A stretch of DNA of 30,276 bases from CALXXL01 sp964512385. Its GTDB lineage: Bacteria; Verrucomicrobiota; Lentisphaeria; Victivallales; Victivallaceae. The position numbers and the translations under genes are program-made. Each line of letters begins with the position of its first letter. Position 1 is the stretch's first letter. Where the stretch lies: contig CAZEHZ010000014.1 of assembly GCA_964512385.1 (NCBI GenBank), forward strand, positions 1-30,276, given 5' to 3'. Below the pieces are notes generated by a model that saw only the letters and a list, made by a program, of their open reading frames with translations, was not told where the DNA came from and searched no databases. Positions 23,133-30,276 of the stretch are shown in pieces.

Positions 23133-24319
23133 ACTTGTTCTCCGTTTATAGTATTTTTGTCCACAATCCGATTCATGCGCTCCAGCATTATAGTCATAAT
23201 AATCAGAAAAATCAATAAATAGTACGGATACCAGCCAATGCCGGCATATTGTGCCACCACGCCGAAAAGCGGCGGAATCACCGTAGCTCCCACATAGGCG
23301 CTGGCCATTTGAATGCCGATAATCGCCTGCGAATTATGAGTGCCGAAGTTATAGGGAGTTTCATGAATAATGGCCGGATATATCGGTGCGCACCCGAACC
23401 CGATTAACAATAATCCCGCCAAGGCCGGATTTGCCGAATCCAACGGCAAAACTATCGCCACTAATCCAGTTAAAATAATGGCTAACCCGACTCGAATCAT
23501 ATTACGGTCGCCCACCTTGTCGGCAATAAATCCGCTTAAAAAGCGACCTCCGGTTATACCTAAAAAGAAAAATGCCGCCCAGCGTGCCGCAATCTCTTCC
23601 GACAATCCCCGATTAAGCACTAAATACGAACTGGCCCATAATCCGGTAGTGGCCTCCAGCGCACAATAGCCAAAAAAGCCGGCTAAAATCTCTTTTACAC
23701 CCGGAATTTTCACCGCGCCGCACAACCCGGCCGACTTCACCGGTTCGCCGTCCGACTCCGTCGGCAGACTTTTCTGCCGGCGCCATAACGGTAAACTGAA
23801 AAACAGCAAAGCGGTTAAAACAATCTGGATAATCGCCACATAGCGATACCCCATATGCCACCCTGCCCCGGAAAGCAGACACCAACTCATAATAAACGGA
23901 CTTACGGTTACGCCCACGCCCCAGAAACAGTGCAGCCAGTTCATGTGGCGAGAGGAATAGTGCAGTGCCACATAATTATTTAACGCCGCATCCACGCCCC
24001 CTGCCCCCAGCCCATACGGCACGGCCCATAAACACAACATCCAGAAGTTATTAGAGATTGAAAAACCGAACAGTGCCACGGCCGTCATCATTACACTGAA
24101 CGCCGTAACCCGCCCGGCGCCAAACCGGGTAGTGGTTTTGTCTGACATTAAGCTGGAAATTACCGTCCCGCAGGAGATAATAAAAGTAATAATTCCGGCA
24201 AATGAGATCGGCACGTGCAAGTCCCGATAAAGCACCGGCCACGCCGAGCCCAGCAAAGAGTCCGGCAATCCTAAACTGATAAACGCCAAATAAATGATTG
24301 CAATTAAAAAAGAAGCCAT
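23129..24319 (-). CDS. MFS transporter (sugar-type)
   Basis: A 396-residue 12-helix transporter of the major facilitator superfamily. The first helix is FLIAIIYLAFISLGLPDSLLG, followed by the loop motif SDKTTTRFGAGRV (the family's DRxGRR region) and the second-half repeat FIADKVGDRN. The FISLGLPDSLLG start and the GALDAALN-like stretch (GGVDAALNNYVALHYSSRHMNWLHCFWG) recall FucP/YbjJ-like sugar and drug exporters or importers. It is the first gene of the leftward glycan operon and has a good promoter upstream. The transported molecule is unknown; sugar uptake fits the neighbours. Confidence 0.9.
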   Translation of the reverse strand: MASFLIAIIYLAFISLGLPDSLLGSAWPVLYRDLHVPISFAGIITFIISCGTVISSLMSDKTTTRFGAGRVTAFSVMMTAVALFGFSISNNFWMLCLWAVPYGLGAGGVDAALNNYVALHYSSRHMNWLHCFWGVGVTVSPFIMSWCLLSGAGWHMGYRYVAIIQIVLTALLFFSLPLWRRQKSLPTESDGEPVKSAGLCGAVKIPGVKEILAGFFGYCALEATTGLWASSYLVLNRGLSEEIAARWAAFFFLGITGGRFLSGFIADKVGDRNMIRVGLAIILTGLVAIVLPLDSANPALAGLLLIGFGCAPIYPAIIHETPYNFGTHNSQAIIGIQMASAYVGATVIPPLFGVVAQYAGIGWYPYYLLIFLIIMTIMLERMNRIVDKNTINGEQV

Positions 24320-24350
24320 TTTATATCCTGTTTTTATAATATAAAACGTT

Positions 24351-24378
24351 AATATAATACCGGCTTCTTATAAATCAA
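24351..24378 (-). promoter_or_regulatory. Promoter of the five-gene glycan operon
   Basis: On the minus strand TTGATT (24378-24373), 16-nt spacer, TATATT (24356-24351), about 30 bases before the MFS start. An AACGTT palindrome (24345-24350) adjoins the -10 box, within AAAACGTTAA, a weak match to a LacI-type operator core. Confidence 0.5.
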
Positions 24379-24417
24379 GCTGAAAAAATTAAAAATTTCA
24401 CGCTGTTATGTTACCGC

Positions 24418-25719
24418 CTACCATGGCGGATTATAGTATCCGCTCTCCGGCAGATACGGCTCTTTATAGCCAACCCGAAAAGTTTCGCATAAATTGGCAT
24501 AAATCCGTACCCAACGGAATATCTCTTTGTATATCGGGAAAAACGGTATATAGAGCAACATAAACCGCTCGTCTTCACTGCGTTCACTCCAGCTTAACAC
24601 CGCCATAAAGGTACAAAAACTGATTATACAATACACAAAATAGCAGAAAAATTGGGCAAAAACCCAGATTTTCCAATCAAAATATATTAAAACCGCCGAA
24701 TACACCACATAGGTTAACGGCAACATATAAATCATAAAAAATTCTTGAATCAACTCTAACGCAAACCGCCATTTACCCTTTTTAGGCATCATCATACTTT
24801 TATGTTTATGAAAATAGGTACGCACCGCCCCTTTATCCCAGCGCACCCGTTGTTTGGCCAAAGCCTTTAAACTGGCCGGAGCGTGAGTCATGGCTATGGC
24901 GTAAGGCGCAAATGCAATATCCCACCCGGAACGGCGCATTTTCAGCGATAAATCCGCATCCTCCGCCAACTCCGGGTCCCACCCGCCGAAAGCCGCCAGC
25001 GCCGTCCGTCGAAACGCCCCGAACGCCCCGGATGCCTGCAGTGTTACATGCCGATAACTTGTCCACCGTTTCCACACGCCGATAGAAACGGCATACTCCA
25101 TAGCCTGGCACACCGTCCAAATAGAGTCGTGCATATTAGCCACTTTTAAATTACCGGCCACCACGCCGACTTTGGGATTATAAAACGGGCCGATCATGGC
25201 CTGAATCATATTGCGGTCATAAGTAGTATCGGCATCCAAACTGATAACAAATTCCCCCGTGGCGTAATACAGGCCTAAATTAGAGGCCACCGGGCGACCA
25301 ACCCGGCCGGAGGCTTCAGTATTGCGCAATAATCTGATTTCGCCACGCTGTTCATAAGCCCGGCAAATCTCATACATACCGTCGTTGCTGTTATCATCCA
25401 CCACAATAATCTCGCGTTTTTTATACGGTAAAGCCAACAGCGACTCAATAGTTTCGCCAATAATTGCGGCTTCATTGCGCCCGGCAATAACAATGCTGAC
25501 CATTGGTTCGGACTGCATAAACTTTTCCTGTTCCGCCGAATCGTCATGCCATTGGCCGAACAAGCGTAAAATACCCATCAGCGGCACCGGCAGAAAATAG
25601 CGTATCACCTCGTAAAGCACCAATGGGCAGAACAAGACAAACGCCCAAAAGCTATCCAGCTCCCGCAGGGTTTTTTCCACATATCCCAAAATTGAATCCA
25701 GCAACAACAAAACATCCAT
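24418..25719 (-). CDS. Processive family 2 glycosyltransferase (polysaccharide synthase)
   Basis: A 433-residue membrane glycosyltransferase. It has an N-terminal membrane helix (FWAFVLFCPLVLYEVI), then a GT-A domain with VVDDNSND (107-114), SLDADTTYD (DAD 162-164), the acceptor-binding EDADLSLKM (253-261) and QRVRW (290-294). The D, DxD, D and Q-x-x-R-W set is the mark of processive synthases such as PgaC (poly-GlcNAc), hyaluronan and cellulose synthases. Several C-terminal helices (MIYMLPLTYVVYSAVLIYF and others) form the membrane channel. The polymer cannot be told from sequence; PgaC-like length and the upstream sugar salvage genes make an amino-sugar polymer conceivable. It ends the HlyD operon; ribosome site GAGG. 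Confidence 0.88.
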   Translation of the reverse strand: MDVLLLLDSILGYVEKTLRELDSFWAFVLFCPLVLYEVIRYFLPVPLMGILRLFGQWHDDSAEQEKFMQSEPMVSIVIAGRNEAAIIGETIESLLALPYKKREIIVVDDNSNDGMYEICRAYEQRGEIRLLRNTEASGRVGRPVASNLGLYYATGEFVISLDADTTYDRNMIQAMIGPFYNPKVGVVAGNLKVANMHDSIWTVCQAMEYAVSIGVWKRWTSYRHVTLQASGAFGAFRRTALAAFGGWDPELAEDADLSLKMRRSGWDIAFAPYAIAMTHAPASLKALAKQRVRWDKGAVRTYFHKHKSMMMPKKGKWRFALELIQEFFMIYMLPLTYVVYSAVLIYFDWKIWVFAQFFCYFVYCIISFCTFMAVLSWSERSEDERFMLLYIPFFPIYKEIFRWVRIYANLCETFRVGYKEPYLPESGYYNPPW

Positions 25720-25731
25720 TTTCAGCCTCGG

Positions 25732-26889
25732 TTATAATAAAACGCCGCTTCCGGTCTGCCCATCCAGCCAAGTGGTATGCAAATCGGGTTTCTTTAAAAT
25801 TATCTTCCGATACAGAGCGTCGGGGTTACTTACTCTATGCCGCAACCGCCGGGGTAGCGTCTCCATAACCGGAGTCAGCCGCTCTGTCATCACGGTAAAG
25901 GTTTCGCCGCCCAGCGAGATGCGGAATGTTGAGTCCGCCTTAACCTCTGCCGCCATATCTTCCGGCAAATATACGGCCAGAACGCTGTCATTTTCCGGCA
26001 GAATCGTCAATAACGGGTCTCCGGTGCGCACATTGCCGCCGACATTTAAATTAGGTTCGCACACCACGCCGTCGATACCGGCATAAAGCTTCATCTTCAC
26101 ACCTTCCGGCAGGAACTCTATTTCAGACAACGACTGCTGAAGCTGTTGCTGAAAAATCCCGTAATCCCGTTCATCGTTTGCATACGACTGTTCCAAGCGG
26201 GATTTTTCGCGGGTTTCAGTTTCAAATTTGCGCTCTAACGCCTGAACTCGTTCCTGATTTTTCTGGCGTTGCAAAGCATTACGCACCCGTTCAGATTCGG
26301 CAATATTAACGGCTTCCTGAGCAACTTCATAGTCGCTGTTGCGAATAGCATCCAACTGCAGTAGCCGGTTGGCGGCGGCTAAGCGTTCCTGTTTCAGCTT
26401 AACTTGTTGTTCAGAATGTTTTTCATCCTCTGTGGCCATGGCTAATTCGGTTTTAGCCTGCGTCAACTCGCTCTTAATTTCAGCCAAATCGCCGTCTAAT
26501 TTTTCCAATGCCCGATACCGTTCCTGAGCCAAATTGGTTAGATTCTGCAACCGTTCTCTGGCCAGATAGACATTTTCCAGAAATGCGGCATCGCTGTTTG
26601 GCGGCACAATAATCTCGGCCACCACATCGCCTTTTTTCACGGCTCCGGCCTTGTGAATCATCACCACCTTGCCGTTCACCGGGGCGGAGACCACGTTGCC
26701 GGCAATACTGAAGTCCACCGGGCAAACCGTCGGCGCAAAGGTGAAGTATAAAATAATTGCGGTTACCACCAGAAAAAATCCGATGCTGATAATTATACCG
26801 CCATACGAGCGTTTGACTGGTTTCGGCGTCTTAAAATCCTCTTCCTGAGTAATAATGTGGCCATTTTCATTTAAAGATTTAATTGTCAT
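25732..26889 (-). CDS. HlyD-family periplasmic adaptor
   Basis: A 385-residue membrane fusion protein. A short cytoplasmic start is followed by one membrane helix (IIISIGFFLVVTAIILYFTFA, about 32-52), a lipoyl half-motif SAPVNGKVVMIHKAGAVKKGDVV (68-90), a long coiled-coil hairpin rich in Glu, Gln, Arg and Lys (about 105-250), and a second half with MKLYAGIDGVVCEPNLNVGGNVRTGDPL. Such proteins bridge an inner-membrane pump or synthase to a TolC-type channel. Here the neighbours are a TolC-like lipoprotein (4 bases upstream) and a glycosyltransferase, without an ABC exporter, as in the Alg44-like role in exopolysaccharide export. The ATG follows AGGTG. Confidence 0.85.
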   Translation of the reverse strand: MTIKSLNENGHIITQEEDFKTPKPVKRSYGGIIISIGFFLVVTAIILYFTFAPTVCPVDFSIAGNVVSAPVNGKVVMIHKAGAVKKGDVVAEIIVPPNSDAAFLENVYLARERLQNLTNLAQERYRALEKLDGDLAEIKSELTQAKTELAMATEDEKHSEQQVKLKQERLAAANRLLQLDAIRNSDYEVAQEAVNIAESERVRNALQRQKNQERVQALERKFETETREKSRLEQSYANDERDYGIFQQQLQQSLSEIEFLPEGVKMKLYAGIDGVVCEPNLNVGGNVRTGDPLLTILPENDSVLAVYLPEDMAAEVKADSTFRISLGGETFTVMTERLTPVMETLPRRLRHRVSNPDALYRKIILKKPDLHTTWLDGQTGSGVLL

Positions 26890-26893
26890 AATT

Positions 26894-29800
26894 TCACCTC
26901 ATCTGGGTAAATCCGGCATTATCGTGAATTACGATTCCGGCAAAGTTTGGATATGCAGTAAAAGCCTCGGTGCACCGTTGAACAATACTCATAAAATCAG
27001 TTTTGCTGTTGCCGAAAAACGATACTCCGGGGTCATCCACAAAGTTGGTCTCCAGCGCCACAAATATCGGTATTTGCAAATCCCGGCGCGACAAAATCGG
27101 CAAGGCCTTTTCCATAATTTTATCAAATGAATTCCTATAAGCCATCAGAGTTATTGAGCCGGTACGGGCGGCGACTTCATAAAGCAAATCATTATCGTCT
27201 CCGTCAGTAAAAACTCCGTTATAAGTATATGGTACAGCCACGTTTAAATTTTCTCTTCCCACCTTATCGGCGGCCTGTTCCAACAGGCTTAAATAATTGG
27301 CGATCAGTTTATCTCTTCCGGTTTCCCACTCCGGCAATGAATGCGGTTCAACATCCAAAGACAAACCGTCAAAGCCGAATTCTCCTCTGGCCTGGCGCTC
27401 CCGGTTAAATTTCAAATAAGCATTTAATAAAGCATTCATATCCTCACGTTGAGCCGGGTCTATCCATTCCGGTTCCCCGATTAAAGCAACTGCCCGGATA
27501 TTGTTTCGCCGGCAACACTCAATAAAAAACGCATATTCCGGTTCATATAACTCCAAAAACGGGATACGGTCTTTTTTCATGGAAAAATAGCAGTAAACCA
27601 GTTTAATGTCATTATTTTTGCAATTTGCCATAAATTCATCTCTAAGTTTTTTGCTCTGAATAAGTTCAGGAGCTTTCCACAAATATATCCCACGCATGGA
27701 GATAATGCCGTTGTCTTGTAGCGGCGCCACCGGATTATCCAGTAAAATCACCGCATCACGCAGAAATTTTGTGGCTCGTCCGGCGGACTGATACAGTGCG
27801 GCCAACCGCCGTAACCGCTCATAATCCCCGGCCACTCCGGTATTACGTTCATCTAAAGTATCAAGCTGAGAAGTGTAATCATCGGAATCACTTTCCCCGC
27901 GCCCCAGTTCTGCCGACCCGTAACGCTGGTGCAATTCATCCAGCCGGGATTTCTCTCTTAACGTGTCATATCTTTTTTCCCGATGCACGCTCCGCCCGCA
28001 GGCCGTGGAGTAGTCGGCATAGGCCGAAAATATTTCGCCTTGAATCGCCCCGTCCAGCTGATATTTCCGCATTCTCAACACCTCAATCCGATTACCGTAA
28101 TCATCGTAATAGGACTCAAAAAAGATCGGCAGTCGCATAGGAACGGCATAGCTTACGCCCAACAGCAGAAAATCGTCGATCAGTTTTTGCCAGTCCACAA
28201 AACCTACGCCGTAAGAAACGCTTAGCCGCACAGCGTCAATTCTGGTGCGCTCCGGCCCCATATCACGAGTCGCCGCATCCTGCTGAATAAGTGCATCCAA
28301 CTGCCGCAACTCCTGCCGATTCAGTCTGGCCTGCCCCTGAAACCACTCAATTGAGTGCAAAGAGTGCATACTTTCCAGCTTTTCCGCCACCCCGAATATG
28401 GGTTCAAGTCTGATCCCATGCGTGGGACTGAAGCCCAGCAATGCCGCCAACTCCACCTGACAGCGAATCAACTGTTCCGCCACCGCATTTAAATCGCTCT
28501 CTAATCCAGCCTGAATATTCCGGGCAAAAATTACCCGTTCCGATGTCCCCAGCCCGGCCTCCTGCAACACCTCATAACGCTCAATACGCTTGGTGTTTCT
28601 GGCCAACTGCTGCCGAATGCCCTCCAGTCTTTCCCTTGCCTCCCAGTAGTAAAAAACCTGTATTGCCAACTTGCCGGAAAACTCATTAACGCTTTTCATA
28701 ATAGCGGCTCTGGCATACATTTCACGCCAGTCGTCATAATATCTCTGCGCCCAGCGCAACGGCAAGTTAGGAATTACCGGAATGGAAAATCCGCTTAGAA
28801 ATCGAATAAAATTATCATTCCCGATTCGGTCGCCAATAACATAGTACGGGTCATTAGGAGTTTCAAATAAAATTGCACTGGTTACCAAATAGTCCGCTCC
28901 CATAAAAAAATCCGGCCCCAAATCATATAAATTTTGGGTATTGCGGGCTTTTATCGCCAGATATTCATAATAATTCTGCAAAATCAATGGTGAATTGGCA
29001 AAGCCGTATTCGGCCAAGTCTTTCAGCGTCATGGTCTTCTGTGGCGGATGCTCCGCTAAAGTCGCCCGTCCGCGGCCAAAGCGTAAATAGAACTCCTTCA
29101 GTGCCGAATACGGAATATTGCGAATCGCCCCGGCCACCTCGTCCGCAGTAGCATATCTCACCAGTCCGGTTTTTGGTTCATAACAGAAGAACTCTTTTAT
29201 GATGCCCAAATCCAGCACAAACAATAAGTTGCCGGACTCCATAAAACACGGCAGCATACCGTTAGACGCCACCACTTTACGATCCGTGCCATCTCGATTC
29301 ATTACAATCAGTTCCATACGTTCTTTACGGTCATACGCCACGTAGGCAATCTGACTGCCGCTGGCATTAAATACGGCCTGTACCGCATCGGAGTCGCCGT
29401 TGGTAACCGGTTTGAACTCTGCAATTTCCCATGTTCCGGCCTGCTCGTCATTCCTTAAAGTAAGAATAAAAAGTTCATAATTATTCTTGCAAATAATCGG
29501 CATCAGCGTATCATGCCGGAGCGAAAGCAAAATCTGGAATGTTCTAATCCCATTATCTTCATGCCGTAACAGCAGAGAATTATTGCCGCTTAGCGGGATT
29601 GAAAACACCGGCTCCGATTCCTTTATCCCTAACCGTTCCTGATATATCTGCACCACCGGCGGCGTTCGCCCCATTAAAATGCTTACCACCGCATAACTGT
29701 CGGCGTCGGCCATGCCGTTCACCGGAGTACCGTACATTAAGGGTTTCAACTGGTCTCCGGGTGGGCGGTTTACATTTACCGGCTGATTCAAATCATCTAA

Positions 29801-29953
29801 AACTTCCAACCGGTATAATTTATAAAGATTAAACTGATCCGCCTCCAGCGTTACCACACGTTCGTCATACCGGTCGGCCCGGTAGCCGCATGAACAGAGT
29901 AAGAAAATCGTGCTTAAAAACAGGAGACCGGTAAACAATTGTGCTGTTTTCAT
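26894..29953 (-). CDS. Lipoprotein with propeller-like, TolC-like and TIM-barrel domains
   Basis: A 1019-residue protein that combines parts normally found separately. The signal sequence ends LLCSCG with a lipobox Cys, likely Cys22. Up to about 300 lie TolB-like propeller repeats (NASGSQIAYVAYD, LIVMNRDGTDRKVV). From about 305 to 720 the chain is TolC-like: long helices (SGKLAIQVFYYWEARERLEGI, LQEAGLGTSERVIFARN, LIRCQVELAALLGF) around strands with an alternating pattern. The last 270 residues form a TIM-barrel glycosidase-like domain (IYLWKAPELI, VALIGEPEWIDP, FDGLSLDVEPHSLPEW, ITLMAYRNSF). The start at 29953 is preferred to 29968 because GGGAG lies 8-9 bases upstream and the signal peptide begins there. 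It probably forms an outer-membrane channel for a polymer and carries a periplasmic glycan hydrolase domain. Confidence 0.7.
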   Translation of the reverse strand: MKTAQLFTGLLFLSTIFLLCSCGYRADRYDERVVTLEADQFNLYKLYRLEVLDDLNQPVNVNRPPGDQLKPLMYGTPVNGMADADSYAVVSILMGRTPPVVQIYQERLGIKESEPVFSIPLSGNNSLLLRHEDNGIRTFQILLSLRHDTLMPIICKNNYELFILTLRNDEQAGTWEIAEFKPVTNGDSDAVQAVFNASGSQIAYVAYDRKERMELIVMNRDGTDRKVVASNGMLPCFMESGNLLFVLDLGIIKEFFCYEPKTGLVRYATADEVAGAIRNIPYSALKEFYLRFGRGRATLAEHPPQKTMTLKDLAEYGFANSPLILQNYYEYLAIKARNTQNLYDLGPDFFMGADYLVTSAILFETPNDPYYVIGDRIGNDNFIRFLSGFSIPVIPNLPLRWAQRYYDDWREMYARAAIMKSVNEFSGKLAIQVFYYWEARERLEGIRQQLARNTKRIERYEVLQEAGLGTSERVIFARNIQAGLESDLNAVAEQLIRCQVELAALLGFSPTHGIRLEPIFGVAEKLESMHSLHSIEWFQGQARLNRQELRQLDALIQQDAATRDMGPERTRIDAVRLSVSYGVGFVDWQKLIDDFLLLGVSYAVPMRLPIFFESYYDDYGNRIEVLRMRKYQLDGAIQGEIFSAYADYSTACGRSVHREKRYDTLREKSRLDELHQRYGSAELGRGESDSDDYTSQLDTLDERNTGVAGDYERLRRLAALYQSAGRATKFLRDAVILLDNPVAPLQDNGIISMRGIYLWKAPELIQSKKLRDEFMANCKNNDIKLVYCYFSMKKDRIPFLELYEPEYAFFIECCRRNNIRAVALIGEPEWIDPAQREDMNALLNAYLKFNRERQARGEFGFDGLSLDVEPHSLPEWETGRDKLIANYLSLLEQAADKVGRENLNVAVPYTYNGVFTDGDDNDLLYEVAARTGSITLMAYRNSFDKIMEKALPILSRRDLQIPIFVALETNFVDDPGVSFFGNSKTDFMSIVQRCTEAFTAYPNFAGIVIHDNAGFTQMR

Positions 29954-29955
29954 AA

Positions 29956-30276
29956 TTAAGTCTCCCATGGCTTAATAAACTCTTCACTGCTGACCTGGTC
30001 AATAATTGCGCTGATACTGTCGCCCTTACAGGGACTGAAGGTATGAATACGCAATGCTAACGGTTTGCGACTGGTGATAACTTTATTTTGTTGGAAAATC
30101 TCAAAAAACTCTTGAATTTTATTGTTTAAATCGTCAATTGCCATATAAAGAACCTGTATTATAATCATCCCGTTGGGGAATTTGAATACCACGTCGGCCG
30201 GTCTTTTGTATTCGTACAACAGCAATAAAATATTCTGGCGTTCTGCTTCGTTTATATCAGCCGAGTTTATAATTAC
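29956..30276 (-). CDS. Unknown protein, N-terminus outside the window
   Basis: A frame open to the right edge and ending at 29956, two bases before the start of the next gene. It has at least 106 residues (VIINSADINEAERQNILLLL at the visible start, ending SSEEFIKPWET). It holds a beta-strand-like GMIIIQVLYMAIDDLNNKI, a Gln/Glu-rich helix, and ALRIHTFSP. I do not recognise a family. The position at the head of the exopolysaccharide operon makes a regulatory or accessory part of that system plausible, but nothing in the sequence proves it. There is no membrane helix in the visible part. Confidence 0.6.
   Translation of the reverse strand, partial: VIINSADINEAERQNILLLLYEYKRPADVVFKFPNGMIIIQVLYMAIDDLNNKIQEFFEIFQQNKVITSRKPLALRIHTFSPCKGDSISAIIDQVSSEEFIKPWET

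Noticed and set aside
24414..24429. CCGCC/GGCGG hairpin at the glycosyltransferase stop as a terminator
   Set aside because: Only 5 bp, overlaps the stop codon, and the following T-rich stretch is too far away to be convincing.
1..30276. CRISPR array, rRNA gene or riboswitch
   Set aside because: No regularly spaced direct repeats, no rRNA-like stretches, and no recognisable riboswitch core in leaders of nagB, yajC or the MFS operon.

Overview
The window looks like one end of a contig from a Gram-negative anaerobe, most likely of the PVC group (Lentisphaerota/Victivallis-like). This is inferred from a fused SecDF, AIDA/RTX-repeat surface proteins, a heparinase-type lyase operon and an unusual TolC-type lipoprotein; no rRNA is present to settle it. 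Several transcription units share one promoter pattern, TTGnnn - 16/17 nt - TATATT.

Bases 1 to about 2815 are a mosaic of broken pieces. In order they are: the 3' end of an IS91-like transposase, a promoter and leader, a headless qacE-delta1 with 26-27 codons of sul1 (class 1 integron 3' conserved segment), the C-terminal half of an APC amino-acid permease with a terminator, a complete tRNA-Pro(CGG), a headless DDE transposase touching the tRNA 3' end, repeat-bearing non-coding DNA, and an IclR regulator that has lost its tail. This is either a heavily recombined island or a misassembly.

From 2.8 to 18.5 kb the DNA looks coherent. yajC-secDF runs leftward. A rightward amino-sugar unit follows: sugar nucleotidyltransferase, NahK-like kinase, NAD-dependent epimerase, then nagB with its own promoter. 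A LacI-like palindrome lies in front of it. Next is the most interesting region (11.2-18.5 kb): a LacI/beta-repeat chimera, a radical SAM/SPASM protein, an HPr-kinase-like P-loop protein, a PqqD domain fused to an S26B-type signal peptidase domain, a 731-residue AIDA/Fn3/RTX protein without signal peptide, a second PqqD, and a nucleotidyltransferase. The modification genes overlap or nearly touch. The set resembles RiPP and lasso-peptide tailoring machinery but has no visible precursor peptide or lasso cyclase, so the large repeat protein is a candidate substrate. Matching palindromes (GTCGATAATGCAA / TTGCATTATCGAC) lie at both ends of this locus.

From 18.5 to 24.3 kb a leftward five-gene operon encodes an MFS transporter, an acetyltransferase, a HAD phosphatase, a heparinase II/III-like protein and a nitrilase-family amidase, probably for glycan breakdown. 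From 24.4 kb to the right edge a leftward operon encodes an unknown partial protein, a lipoprotein joining a beta-propeller-like region, a TolC-like region and a TIM-barrel glycosidase-like domain, an HlyD-family adaptor and a processive family 2 glycosyltransferase. Together these suggest an exopolysaccharide synthesis and export system that does not match the usual Pga, Pel, Alg or Bcs layouts.
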